DNA of 64,000 nucleotides. Origin: Melastoma dodecandrum (lineage: Eukaryota; Streptophyta; Magnoliopsida; Myrtales; Melastomataceae). Position numbers and translations under genes: made by a program. Positions 23,441 through 35,389 of the stretch are shown piece after piece. Where the stretch lies: positions 3,261,501 through 3,325,500 of the forward strand of contig JARUPY010000539.1 in NCBI GenBank assembly GCA_029817715.1, given 5' to 3'. Below the pieces are notes generated by a model, which saw nothing but the letters and a program-made list of their open reading frames with translations, did no database searches and was not told where the DNA came from. Positions within the stretch are counted from its first letter, which is position 1. Each line of letters begins with the position of its first letter.

Positions 23441-24024
23441 TTAGTTCATGACAGGAGAGGGAGCAGGAGCCACTTTGTTGATCTGGAAGTGCGTGTTGTA
23501 TGAAGCATTTTCCTCGACGTTGACCTGCCCACAAGCCACTCTCCTACTGGAAGAAGAAGCATTGTTGGAGGTGGGCTCCGCGGGGTGCTTCCTCCTCCTC
23601 TCGTTGTGTCCGGCGAGTCGCTTCCTGCCGCTCCTTTTTGACTCGTCGAACTCCGATACGTCATGGAACCTGAGGAAACAGTAAGACGAAAAATAAGGTA
23701 ACAACTAAGCGAGAAGTGATGGAATCGAGATCACCTGCTGCATTGCTGGCAGAACCGCTGCTGAACCCCGGAGACGAGAACGACCTGAGCCTTGCGTGGT
23801 TCTCGCAAACCCGGTGCCTCCGGTGATACTGGTTGGCGTTCCTCAGGTCAACCCAACCAGCTCTCGACCTGACAACAACCGCTGCTCCCTTTCCGAAGGA
23901 CCCCCTGACTTCTCCCTTCGAGGACATCACCATGCCCATCCCTTCCTGCATGGACCGAGAGAAGGCTATCCGTAGCTTCCTGCTGCGGAGCCGGGGGGTG
24001 GGGCTTGAACTTCCTCTTCTCCAT
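23441..24024 (-). pseudogene. SBP-box (SQUAMOSA promoter-binding-like) gene, damaged
   Basis: Two exon-like blocks on the minus strand: 24024-23735 and 23669-23441. The intron sits at the usual SBP position (CSR|FH) and has intact GT...AG. The blocks clearly encode an SBP DNA-binding domain: GCCQVES, DLRNANQYHRRHRVCENHA, then QQRFCQQCSR and FHDVSEFDESKRSGRKRLAG HNERRRK. Three lesions are visible. (1) The region after CQVES has one extra base and lost the second zinc-binding Cys (reads TGG TTG GG), shifting the frame to a TGA. (2) One base is missing at CACGCAAGG, which restores the downstream frame. (3) KRSC is changed to KRSG, removing a ligand of the second zinc finger. SBP proteins are plant transcription factors binding GTAC cores, acting in phase change and flowering. 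No miR156 target site is apparent. Sequencing error could explain the indels but not the Cys-to-Gly change as easily. Confidence 0.8.
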
Positions 24025-24663
24025 GACGACGACGACGATAAAAAAAAAAAAAAAAGAGAGAAAGGTTGGTTGTGGAGGAAAAAAGGAAGGCAGGAAGGTT
24101 TTGGGACCACATAATGACATGGACATGGATTGGGTGGTCTAAGGCTGTTGTTTGGTGTAGTTGTCTGCCTTTGGGAGCGTGCTGCTGGGGTTTCTCGTAC
24201 GTATGCAGGGGAGTTAATTGTGGTGGTGCATTTACTTGGTTGGTCGTGTCATCAATGATGGGGATCCGGCCGTGCATGCATTCGGATCGCTCTTCCCTCC
24301 TGCCTCACTTCCTTATTACAACCTTCATGCAACCACACTTGTTTGTCATCTGAAAAAACTACCTTATATCAAACTCTAATAGTCCACTTAGAAACGAGAT
24401 CCTAATTTGATAGATAAGCTTCTTTGGGAGATAAAGAGTTTAGTAGGTAAGTTATCATTATATAATTAATGTGGGTGTGTGGGGTCAATGGATGGATAGA
24501 ACGAGGTTCTCTCTCTCTCTCTCTCTCTCTCTCATTTCCCTCGGACCGGGTTTGGGGAACCGGCTCGGTTCCCGGTCCACAGGATTCAAAGAAAAGCCGA
24601 AGCCACGTCTGTCTACCTTCCCGCTTTGAGCTTTCCCCCATCCCACCGCCAGTCGCGGACGAG
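24025..24663. other. Divergent upstream region with a CT microsatellite
   Basis: The gap between the SBP remnant and BUB1. A (CT)n tract of about 26 bp lies at 24508-24533, roughly 130 bp upstream of the BUB1 start codon, probably in its 5' leader. Confidence 0.6.
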
Positions 24664-27600
24664 ATGGCCGTCACTCTGCAAGCCTCCGACGACCCACCCC
24701 CCGCCATCGACGAATTCGCTTCTCATCTACGGTAAGTCATTTCAGCGCCTTCTCGTTTTCACCAGGCTTCCGGCTTTCTTACATCCGTGATGGCAGGTTG
24801 GTGTCGCAGGCTCTCCCCGACCTAAAATCAGGCGGCGTTTCCCTTGGAGATCTCAACGCCCTCCTCTTTGATTTCATCCAGAAGTTTAGGAGCAGTCCTA
24901 TCCACCGGAACGACCCTAAGTTCCTCAAGATGTGGATAATCTATGTAGGATCTGATGCCGGTTCCTATCGGATTCGATTTTTCGTCACCTAGGGTGCTGG
25001 TTGACTGCGTGTTGGCGGGGAGGTGATTTTGGACTTGTTTGCTTGCAGCTGGATACTTGTGAGGAGGATTTCGAGAATGTCGCGAGGGAGATGGACGATA
25101 GCGACACCTGGCCAGAGAATCCGCTGTTTTACCAGCTGTACGCCGTGCTTCTCGAAGCTAGAGGGCAGTTGTACAATGCGGTTGAAGTTTATCGCATTGG
25201 AATTTCGAGGTCCTATTCAATCGCTGTCTTTGTTTTTTTTTCATATGTATGACATGTGATATTGTGAGAACTATGGAGAATTGTTGGATGCATTCTCGCT
25301 TCAGGTGCCCTGATCGAAGAAGGTTAGAGAAAGCACGTGCATTGTTTATTGACAGAATGGATCGAATTATTGCCGCAGCTTCACTTCAGAAGGTATCGCC
25401 ATTTAATCCTTGTTAAAGGCTGCAAAGTGGAGCGCAATGTTTTTGTCTTGCAAATTAGCGGCGTGATATATCTTGCAGATGAGGGTGACCCTTCATTAAT
25501 CAGAAAATTCTGTTTATTAGAGATAGTGCCTTTTCCAATCTGAATCCACATTCCACAATGCAGTGCTATTTTGGTTATCGTTCCCCGGTCATTACTGTTG
25601 AGCCATTCAGTGAGAGGGCTCTGATATTTCGCCTGCAGGTTGATGATGCTGACATCTCACAGCATGAAGGAGATCACGTGAATCCTTGGGCTGCCACAAC
25701 CATTAATGATCTTTTGGAGAAGATGAAACCCCAGCTTACTGGATACAATGTAAGTTATTGGTTTCATATGGTTGAAATCTTGTTTTGTCTATCAATCAAA
25801 GCACACTCAGGGTCACTTAAAGGGCTCCTTGACTTTTCCAGGGATATTATGGGATAAAAAAAGCATATTCAGGGAAGGTGGCCTTGTCTTCTCTGCGCAA
25901 ATCATGGAGAAATAAGATAATTGAATTAGGTAGGATGCTAGTTTCTATTGTAAATTTTGTTTCTTTAGTTAGTTCATACTAAAGGCATGAATCATAATGT
26001 TCCCTGGAATGAGCCTTTTGCTATATCCTTGGGCTTTCAGAGCAGTTATCATGTTCGTTGTTTCGCTGGAGGAGACTAACAATGCCGAGAATTCATTCAT
26101 GGGAAGCATATTGTATTTTTTAAAACCATATGAATGATAAAATCTCTGAAATAATTTTGTTTTGCTAGATATTTGATTTTGAAAGCTTTAACTCGGAGAA
26201 GTGTCTTGAGGAGGGTTAAAATAAGCGTGACCTCAGTTTTAAGATTTAAAACTAACAGCATAGGTTAATTGCCTTGGTGTTCCAAAAGCTTCTTGAAAAG
26301 ATCTAATATATTGTCTACTAGTTCTGATGATAACTCTCTCAACGATCAATTAAATGTTTAACTAAGCTTTCATATTTATCCTGACAGCATTTATAAGGTC
26401 GGCATAATAAATTTAATTTCCTCACAGTATGAATTTGATTTCAAGGTGGAACGAAGTATCAGATCAAGGGATATGCTGGTCGGGGAGGTTTTGCTCAAGT
26501 TTTTAAGGCATATATTAACAGTGATCCTGAAGAAGTAGTGGCATTGAAGGTTGCTGATTCCTCTTTGACTATATTCCTTTCTTGTGATATTCTTCTTCTT
26601 CTTAGGGGTTGAAATCATGGTTTCATAACTGGAACATGGCTCAAGGAGACGTGGTTTGGTGCAGATACAAAGTCCTTCTTTCCCTTGGGAATTTTACATG
26701 TATCGCCAACTTGATTTTCGCATTGAAGATCCTCAAGTATGTCCATTTTTTATTGAATAGGTTCTGTTTGCTCTACTCAGTATTTCTACTGTAGATGTCA
26801 TTTTCATCATTTCCGAGTTGCAGAGACAAGCCTTTGGGTTTGCTCGAAGTATGCATGTATTCTCAGATTATAGTGTACTGGTTTGTGACTACTTATCTCA
26901 TGGCACACTTCAGGTAATTAAGGCCTGTCTCATTAAGATTACGGCGTTCTTTTAGTTTATTTACTCCAACTATATTCATGCAGGATGCAATTAATGTGTA
27001 TGTTGTCACTGGAAAAACCATGGAAGAAGTTCTATGCATATACTACACTGTAGAGATGCTGCGCATGTTGGAAACATTGCATTCCGTTGGTATACTTCAT
27101 GGAGATTTCAAGGCGGATAATTTGCTCATTCGTTATGCTAGGTAACTGCAAAAGTTACTATGTTGCATCTTACATGTCATCAATGAGTGAAGAAATGGGA
27201 GAATCAAGTTACTCTGAGTACCTAGCATGAGCCAGCAGTGAGCTTTATGTATGCCATTGCCAAGGAAGAGTTCAATGAATAATTCACTTAGCTTAGATCC
27301 AGGACTTTTAGGATGCTAAGATTTCCATCAAAATATCATTTTGTCCCTAGTAGTTGGACACAGATAAGAATTGTTAGCCTCTGATTCATTGTGGCATTGC
27401 TTCTGTTTAGAGGTGATCTTTCTGTAGAAGAATTTGAAAATCGACGGGGATCATGGCTTGATCAGGTTTGCCGAAGCTGTTCAACTACTATAGTCCCTTT
27501 TATCGGCTTCCATTTTACCACATCAATCTGTTTCGTTGTGTAGGGCCTCAGTCTAGTGGATTGGGGCAGGGGAATAGATGCCCGACTCTTTCCCAAGAAC

Positions 27601-28160
27601 ACGGAGTTCAAAGGGGATTGCCGGACTTCTGGCTTTCGTTGCATTGAAATGCAAGAGAAGAAGCCATGGACTTATCAGGTATAGAGTGAATCTCCTCTAG
27701 GCCATAGGTTGTTATAGATGTAGCACAGTCCCTTTTTGTTGAGCTGAATAATTCCGGTGGGGTGTCACCAGGTGGATATATATGGTTTCTGTGTTGTCGT
27801 GCACATGATGCTGCATGGATCCTACTTAGAAGTTGAAAGGAAGACAAACCAAGACGGCAGTTTCTTTTATGAACCGAAATCCCCTTGTAAAAGGTGCTTT
27901 CTCTCCCTTTTCTTTTCACACGGACGGAATTTCCTAACAGCTGAAGATGAATACTTTTACTTGATCATAGGTATTGGAATGTGGATCTGTGGAGAAACTT
28001 ATTCACAAAGTTGCTGAACACCGGTAAGGTGGAGGACGAAGTGGCCGTTTTGCGGAGCATAAGGCAATCCTTTGAAGAACACTTAAACTCCAACAAGGAT
28101 CTGATCAGGAAGCTGAAGGATCTGCTGGCGAAGCAGAAGATGTCTTTGTTGTCAGCGTAA
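24664..28160 (+). CDS. BUB1: Mitotic checkpoint serine/threonine kinase BUB1
   Basis: Fourteen exons: 24664-24731, 24797-24944, 25049-25209, 25305-25392, 25639-25749, 25842-25929, 26446-26549, 26665-26736, 26824-26913, 26984-27141, 27411-27465, 27544-27678, 27772-27893 and 27971-28160; total 1590 nt, 529 aa, close to the known short plant BUB1. It acts at kinetochores in the spindle assembly checkpoint. Seen: the N-terminal BUB1/Mad3 TPR region (about 25-150, with FLKMWIIY, ENPLFYQLYAVLLEARGQ and ARALFIDRM). The C-terminal kinase has the Gly-loop GYAGRGGFAQVFKA (230-243), VALK with the ATP-binding Lys256, catalytic loop HGDFKADN (Asp351, Asn356) and DWG (Asp387) in place of DFG. The HGD and DWG forms are divergent from typical kinases, which is normal for BUB1. 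The internal linker is short, as in plants. All introns are GT-AG with matching phases. Confidence 0.95.
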
Positions 28161-28748
28161 TCCTTTTCCTGATACTTTTTTTTCCAAGTTTTCATGTCCC
28201 AGTTAAATATTGTGGCTATATATGCTCTGGAAGCTGAAAGGGGGAAGGCTTTCTTCGCATGCAGCCGCAACTTCTAGTCGCAGTTCCCGCCCAACGGTAT
28301 CTGTATATAAATTAATGATACATGAACGGAGAAACAATCACACTCTTTGTTTTGCATCGCAAAAGCCTTCTGTCATTCACCATTGGGTCATGCCAGTGCG
28401 GTGACTATTGAATCGGGTTGGATTCTGAAGCATGTCGGTTGGCTGGCTTTGGATCATAACCTTGTCCGTGTTGTCAAAGGTTAAGCAGATGAACCTAAAG
28501 AACCCCACCTTTTTTTTGGGGGGGGTGGGGGAACTAAGACCAGACAGAAAGTGTTACATCACTACCTTATGCCTGAATCGAGGACAAGTATCGTGTTTTG
28601 ATTTGATTTAACATAGCCATCCTTAAATAGATGGATAGAGTGGAAGGTCAGTTTGGAGCGGACCAAGATTATATAAATGACAATGATCTGTCTTGTTTTC
28701 CTTACAATTCATGCCCAATTCGTTTTTGTCTGAATTTGGACCGATTGC
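28161..28748. other. Convergent 3' region of BUB1 and the E6-like gene
   Basis: Contains probable 3' UTRs and a T-run followed by a G-run (about 28510-28530). No other gene was recognised. Confidence 0.5.
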
Positions 28749-29450
28749 TCAAGGGACATAAACTACTTGGTCTTGCAGATCAGCCATCCCCTGCTTCTTG
28801 TAGTACTCTTCCATGGTATCGAACTCGTACGTGTCAGAACTGTTCTCGTCCGCAGTATAAGTGTTGTCTGCGGCTGTTTGTACCTCCGGCTCGTATGTGT
28901 TTCCGTAGCCATTCTCACCTTTCAGGTGGTAGAAATACCTTCCCTTCTCCAGATACCTCGTGTCGCTCATTCCCTGCTGCGTCTCCACCGGGTATGCCTC
29001 TCTGCTCGAGAATCCGCTGGCTGGCCTAGCATTCACTTCCCCATTGTAATTCAAGTTGTTTGAGAAGGTGTCGCCAGAACCATAACCCTCGAAGGTTCCT
29101 CCCACGAGTTCCTCCCCTGAAATCCTCCCTCCGAAGGCATCGATGGATGTCCCGTCAGTGGAATCTGTCTCCCAAGCAGACGGGACCCCATTCGATCTGC
29201 TGCGGTAAACTAGCTCCTCCGCTGCAGAAGCGGGCGACAATGCTGGGGCAGGGGCAAGATCCGGAGCAGCAACAGGGACCTCGAGAGGGTGTTCAAGCAA
29301 GGGAAGTGTGGTTTTTGAGTTGACACTCATATGATTAGTGACCTTGCTGAAGAACTTGCTTTCTCTTGCATGAACTTGGAGTTGGGGAGCAATTAGTGCA
29401 ACCCCAAAGAGGAAGAGGAAGATGGGAATGTGATTCGGACAGGAAGCCAT
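28749..29450 (-). CDS. E6-like secreted protein
   Basis: A single-exon ORF; the start at 29450 (MASCPNHIPIFLFLFG) places a signal peptide directly at the N terminus. An upstream in-frame ATG (29486) would add 12 Ser-rich residues before it and is less likely. About 233 aa. Seen: a hydrophobic signal peptide to about residue 30, then RESKFFSKV, an Ala/Pro-rich stretch (APDLAPAPALSPASA), Gly/Asn/Tyr-rich repeats, GMSDTRYLEKGRYFYHLKGE and EFDTMEEYYKKQG. This order matches the plant E6 family, first known from cotton fibre; its members are extracellular or cell-wall associated and their biochemical function is not established. Confidence 0.88.
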   Translation of the reverse strand: MASCPNHIPIFLFLFGVALIAPQLQVHARESKFFSKVTNHMSVNSKTTLPLLEHPLEVPVAAPDLAPAPALSPASAAEELVYRSRSNGVPSAWETDSTDGTSIDAFGGRISGEELVGGTFEGYGSGDTFSNNLNYNGEVNARPASGFSSREAYPVETQQGMSDTRYLEKGRYFYHLKGENGYGNTYEPEVQTAADNTYTADENSSDTYEFDTMEEYYKKQGMADLQDQVVYVP

Positions 29451-29486
29451 GTTTGATGGAGAGGAGGAGGAAGGAGATAGTTGCAA

Positions 29487-30245
29487 GAAAGGAAGCGAAT
29501 CCTCTTCTCCTTAATAAGGAGGCCTGGGGGCCGGGAATTATGCGCGGATTGAGGATGATTTTGTGTCGGCGGCAGAAAGAAAGGTGGAATGATGGTCAAA
29601 GATGTTGATGATGCCCGGGTTCCTTTGGCCTGCGTTGTCAAGAAAAGGGGGAGCAAATTCGGACAGTGAAGGGAATAAGAGTTCCATGGATTTAATTTGA
29701 CTCCGCATAATCAGGCGGCGGCAAGGGATCGATCCTAGGCGTGACTCTCGGGGATAATCGTAGTTCCGGGATTATGCACAACTACTACCCCAATAGCTAA
29801 CTATGTGCATCAATGTGCATTGATTTAGAGTTCGAACATCAGAATCTAGTATCGATGGACCAATCTAACTTACTTAATCATCGTCGTGAATTATGTCTTT
29901 GAACAATCTGACCGGTTAGTTATAAAAAAGAAAAGCAGTCGAGTTCTAATACCATCAAAAAGCATTATAATAATATTTATTTGATCGTACATTAAAAATA
30001 ACAAGTTATCTATTGGAGCTTCCCGGACAGCTCGGTTCTAGAACCTTCCCGTCAAAATGGTCCCCGCCGCACCCCTTAACTCATCAGCCAGATTTCCTTC
30101 TATCACCGGCCACGTGTGCACTGCCTCGTCCTCGTGACTGACGCAACAACACCCGCGACGCCAAGAAAAAAGTGATCTTTATTTCTTTGTCTATTGGAAC
30201 GGCAAGGGTGGGCTGTCGATTGATTGGGGGAGGAGAGGGAGCGCC
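29487..30245. other. Shared upstream region of the E6-like and DnaJ genes
   Basis: The two genes are divergent, so both promoters lie here. No further coding region was recognised; the two overlapping minus-strand ORFs at 30084-30357 are shadows of the first DnaJ exon. Confidence 0.5.
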
Positions 30246-32265
30246 ATGGGGGTAGATTACTACAAGTTGTTGCAGGTGGATCGGAGTGCTGGGGACGAGG
30301 AACTGAAGAAGGCTTACAGGAAGCTTGCCATGAAGTGGCACCCTGATAAGAACCCAAACAACAAAAAGGAAGCCGAGGCTAAGTTCAAGCAGATCTCCGA
30401 GGCTTACGATGTAATTTTATCTGCTGTTTTGAGTGAGGATGGGTTGATGGGATTCTTCTTGCGCTGTTGAGATGCTGGTGTGCTTCGTGTGGATGTTTGG
30501 TTTGATTGATCTGGGGCTCTCTGGAAAGGAATCTGTGTGCGGTTTGATTGGAGCCCGTTACTTGCTTTGGGAAATTTGCGATTTATTTTTCACTGCGCTG
30601 GTGAACCCTTTGATTAGAGAGTCGGGGAAGTCTCAATCAAACCGTTGCTATCAATCAACTCAGCTGAGTGTAAAGCTTCAGCATTGCTGGCGCAGGAATT
30701 TGTTTTGCTCCAGTGCCGCCTGTGACATCGCCTGTCTTTCTGGAATTTGGGATCTTGGCTGTTAAGATGTTGGTTACTTAATGAGACAATGAAGGCAAAG
30801 GAATTCTGAATTTATTGAGTCTCATGTGGGAATTATCAACTCAGGGGCACTAGATCGCTGTTGCGATTAACTTTATCTGACCGAACTGGTTGCGTCTCTC
30901 CTATCAGGAAAGAATATTTTGAGCACATTATTAGTTCATGAATGAGGTTGCTGTTAATCTGGAATCTGTCTTGACCTTTTATGTAGCATGAATTTTACTC
31001 TCAAGATGATGTAGTTCATGTCTAAAGATTTTGTAATGATTTAGTCTTCATAGTCTCAGTTCTCTTGCTGATCAATGCTCATAGGTCCTCAGTGATCCTC
31101 AGAAAAGAGCTGTATATGATCAATATGGAGAGGAGGGTTTGAAAGGGCAAGTTCCACCACCTGATGCCTCTGGTCCTGACGGTTCGACCTTCTTTTCAAC
31201 GGGCAATGGACCAACATCATTCCGGTTTAATCCCCGTAATGCCGATGACATTTTCTCGGAGTTCTTTGGCTTTTCGAGTCCCTATGGGGGAATGGGTGGT
31301 CCTGGTGGCAGAATGAGAGGGTCTCGATTTTCTAGTAGTGTTTTTGGTGATGACTTCTTCAATCCGTATGGGGAAGCTGGAGGCGGGTCAATGCACCAAC
31401 CCGCTCCAAGAAAAGCTCCTCCAATTGAGAAGAGGCTGCCCTGTAGCCTAGAGGAGCTTTACAAAGGAACTACCAAGAAGATGAAGATTTCTCGTGAGAT
31501 CGCCGATATGAGTGGGTTAGTAACCATCTTTTCGTACTTCGTGTTGATGTTGTAATGATGCAATGTGTTCTAAAGCTACTAAATTATGGTAAAGGCATTT
31601 CTCAGAGGACATGTATAACTCTGTTGTACTTAATCTGCTGGATGCATAATCAGGGGAACATCCTGTCTGAAATGGCATAGCTATCTTCTCTGTTTTTGGG
31701 TAGACATGGGTAATTTTATTTACTCTGCATTTGTAAGTTTGTCTCATCTGTTGTAGCCATTGAGGTAAGTTGATCTTTTCACACTTAGGGGGCTAACTTT
31801 CTGTTTTCTTCCATTTCTTTTTTCAGGAAGACCATTCCAGTGGAGGAAATATTAACAATTGATGTGAAACCTGGGTGGAAGAAAGGGACCAAGATAACCT
31901 TCCCTGAGAAGGGGAACGAACAACCGAACTTAATTCCCTCGGACCTCATTTTCATAATCAATGAGAAGCCACACAATATCTTTACTCGTGACGGCAATGA
32001 CCTCATTGTGACCAAAGCTGTCCCTCTGGCTGAGGCCTTGTCTGGCACCACAGTCAATGTGTCTACACTAGACGGCCGAAACCTGACCATTACCATCAAC
32101 GACGTCGTACACCCTAATTATGTGGAGGTTGTTCGAGGGGAAGGGATGCCTTTACAGAAGGACCCGTCTAAGAGGGGCAACCTGCGTATTAAGTTCGACG
32201 TGAAGTTCCCTAGGAGGCTAACCACAGATCAGAAAGCCGGTATAAAAAGCCTACTTGGTGGTTGA
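30246..32265 (+). CDS. Class B (type II) DnaJ/HSP40 co-chaperone
   Basis: Three exons: 30246-30410, 31085-31515 and 31827-32265; 1035 nt, 344 aa. It stimulates Hsp70 ATPase and delivers clients in the cytosol or nucleus. Seen: a J domain at the N terminus ([20 protein letters not shown]) with the essential HPD at 32-34, a Gly/Phe-rich linker ([15 protein letters not shown]), then the two-part C-terminal substrate-binding domain ([68 protein letters not shown]). There is no CXXCXGXG zinc finger, which separates it from type I DnaJ. Length and organisation match the DnaJB1/B13-like proteins of plants. All three exons sum exactly and junction phases agree. Confidence 0.95.
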
Positions 32266-33311
32266 GATAACTCAGATAAGGATGTTCGGTTTGCTTATTT
32301 GAAGGGGCAGGTCAATGTGAATAGTAGACGTTTTCCACAATTGATCATCTGAAAGAGTCATGCCACTATAACCCGATACTTTTGTCTCTACGCAGCCGGG
32401 TCCAGTGAGTGGCTGATGATGAGACGTTGCTTTGGTCTGTATAGTAGTAATGAATAGAACATGGTTATCCTATGCTTTCTGTTAGTTATGAACCGCTGGC
32501 CTTGCTCTGAAGAGAAACCATGACTATGTTATTTCTTTGTGCTGTTATATGTTTTTCTTTGTTTCCTTAGACAATCATTGTGCTTTCTTTGAGGTGTCCC
32601 GAGATATGATCGTCACCACCGATACCAAACTATAATCATGAATGCATCTTTGCAGATAACACCGATTCTCTGTCTCTGGACGATAGCCAATCCTATGGCA
32701 CATCAAGCAGGCCGCATCAATGGCCCACCAGGTCTCTGTAGAAGGATGCAATACGGGAATCGACAGCCGCAGCAAAAGTATATTACGACCACTCATCTCT
32801 CCAAAATCATCAATAGGAAATGAGTATGTTACTCGATCAACTCTGAGGATGAACTAAGCTATCTTTGGAGTCATTGCTTCTCGGGACAAAGGACAGCAAA
32901 CTGAGATTCGACAACCTACCTCCCCTTGGGAGTAAGAAACAACTAGATTCCAGCAGTTTGCTGCATTGCAAGATATAGACCAATCGGCATCTCGCAACAT
33001 GCATATATTAATTACTTGTTCAGATCCGATACCTTCCCAGTCACAATAAACTAAACAAATAATGTCCATACCTGCTCATTATTAATTTCTACTCTTTCTT
33101 CTGTCGGCCCACCCCAAATCAGTCGTGAATCACGCCTAAACTGATCAATCCCAATCTTCATGCCTCCTTCAAAAGCATACAAAGCCCTCCATATCTTGGA
33201 TAGGCATTGTCATATACATTCCTTTGTTTTTCCATAGGCATATGTCTTTGTGAGATTCGTATGAAACAGATTTGACATAGTTGAAATTATTTCATTTTTG
33301 AAGTCCTAAAG
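32266..33311. other. Intergenic, no gene recognised
   Basis: Contains the 3' UTR of the DnaJ gene and the promoter of the O-methyltransferase. Small ORFs here show no similarity. Confidence 0.5.
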
Positions 33312-34482
33312 ATGGGTTCCGAAGTTCAAGGCCATGACAACCATGATGCAGCCGAACTGCTGCAGGCTCAGTCCCACATATGGAACCAAACACTCGGCTT
33401 CATCGGTTCCGCGTCACTGAAGGGTGCCATCCAGTTAGGGATCCCCGACATCATCCTCCATCATGGCCGGCCCATCACTGTCCCCGAACTTGCTCGCGCC
33501 TTGGGGGTGGCCCCGGAAAAATCTCACGGCTTGTTCCGTCTCATGCGCATCCTCGCCCACTCCGGCTTCTTCGAGATTGTACCGTCCGAGGGAGAAGGGG
33601 AGCAGTCCTACGACCTAAACCTTATCTCAAAGTTGCTACTTAGAGACAACCCGTTCTCCATGTCGCCGTTTGTGATGATGATCCTCGATCCGGTGATTGT
33701 GAAACCATGTGACTGTTTCAGTGCATGGTTACTGAATGACAAGGCAACGCCGTTTGCCACGGCCTTTGGGATGGAGTTCTGGGAGAATACCGGATGCAAC
33801 CCCACATGGAATGAGTTGTTCAACCAGGGCATGGCTAGTGACGCGAGGCTGGTGTCGAGCATGTTGGTTGATGGGGCAGGGAGGGAGGTATTTGAAGGGA
33901 TATATTCATTGGTGGACGTCGGTGGTGGGACGGGAACCCTAGCCAAGGCGATCGCGGAGACATTCCCACAAATAGAGTGCACGGTCTTGGATCTTCCACA
34001 CGTGGTCGGTGGCCTCGAAGGTTGCAAGAATGTGAGGTACGTGCAAGGAGATATGTTCGAAAAAGTCCCAACTGCGGATGCTGCTATACTGAAGGTGAGC
34101 TCTCCGCTCTAGTTTTTGACCATTTTAGCCTGATTATATATATTCTTGATAACCATATTTTGCCTAATGGAAAAAGTGGATACTACACGACTGGGGAGAC
34201 AATGAATGCGTTAAGATATTGAAGAGGTGCAAGGATGCGATCTCGCCGAGGAGGAAAGGAAGGAAGGTGATCATAATCGACATGGTGGTAAAAAAAGCAG
34301 AAGCGGACGGGAAATCGATCGAATCCCAGCTAAGCTTCGATATGATGATGATGGGCCTCGTCCCAGGGAAAGAAAGGACCGAGGAGGAATGGGGTAAGCT
34401 ATTCCGCGATGCAGGATTCAATAGTTACAAGATAAGCACTCTTAATCTAGGATTAAGGTCGCTAATCGAGGTTTACCCTTGA
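33312..34482 (+). CDS. SAM-dependent plant O-methyltransferase (COMT-like)
   Basis: Two exons: 33312-34094 and 34177-34482; 1089 nt, 362 aa, the usual size. It transfers a methyl group from S-adenosylmethionine to a hydroxyl of a phenolic or related small molecule in the cytosol. Seen: an N-terminal dimerisation domain with AQSHIWNQTLGFIGSASLKG and LGIPDIILHHGRPITVPEL, the Gly-rich SAM loop LVDVGGGTGTL (about 200-210), LDLPHVV, GDMFEKVP, and WILHDWGD with the catalytic His at about 265. Late motifs are DMMMMGLVPGKERTEEEWGKL and LRSLIEVYP. The intron position (before WILHDW) is the conserved one. The sequence resembles the branch containing resveratrol, norcoclaurine and flavonol O-methyltransferases more than lignin COMT; the substrate cannot be told from sequence. 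It is a lone copy here, not part of a visible biosynthetic cluster. Confidence 0.93.
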
Positions 34483-35389
34483 GTTGTGATAATCACTAAC
34501 ACCATTTCTTACCCTTTCTTGGTGCTTCGTCTTTGTCATACCATTCTCTCGTGATGTGTTTTTGTAATGAATATTGCCGGAAAGTCGATTTCATGGTAAT
34601 AAGATGTATAATTTTACAATTAAATTGATTTCGCCATTCTTGAACAAGTAACCTCATCTTAATCTCTAATATTGATCACCTGGTTTACTCTCGAATTCGC
34701 GCTCTCCTTCGATTTTGGGCATACATCATGTCCTCTTTTATGAGATCCTACGGAACATCATTAAAAGCCCGAGGGGGTGATTATATGATTCGTGTCCTCC
34801 GATTCGGAGAATGAGGAGGCCGCACCCACTCTCAAAAGTTTGAACACTTAATGTCCGCGGATGATTGAGAAGGGGCTGGCTAGACACAGCTCGAGTCATT
34901 TGCCTTGTCATACAAATCAAAGGGTAGAAAGGAACGAGAGAAAAAGTTGGAAATTGGAACCGAATGGTATATGAAAACTCAATGTGAGGAGGATAGGATA
35001 GGGATAGGATGGCCGCCAATGAACTAAAACTTCATAAAAATATTTTCCATTTGGGAATGCGTATAATAATAGACTCGTATTTTAAATAGTAATATCTCTT
35101 TTCCTTCAATGCTATCCAAACACGTCGTCACTATAGTTATCATAGCCGCCAACCAATGATTCTTTGAGAAAGTAGCTATGCATCGACACCAAATAAAATT
35201 ACACACTCCATTGTCAGAACCTGGACTTAAACGTGAAATGAGGTCATTTCATTGTGTATTTTTCTTTTTAATTAAAATGGAAAAGAGTACGCCACAAGAA
35301 AGTCGGTAGCCGAGTCCCTTTCGTTAATGCAATCAACATACTTATCTATGTTATAATTATTATCCATTGGACTGGAGTACTGCTTAAAC
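34483..35389. other. Intergenic, no gene recognised
   Basis: Contains the methyltransferase 3' region and AT-rich spacer. No convincing ORF or element ends seen. Confidence 0.5.
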
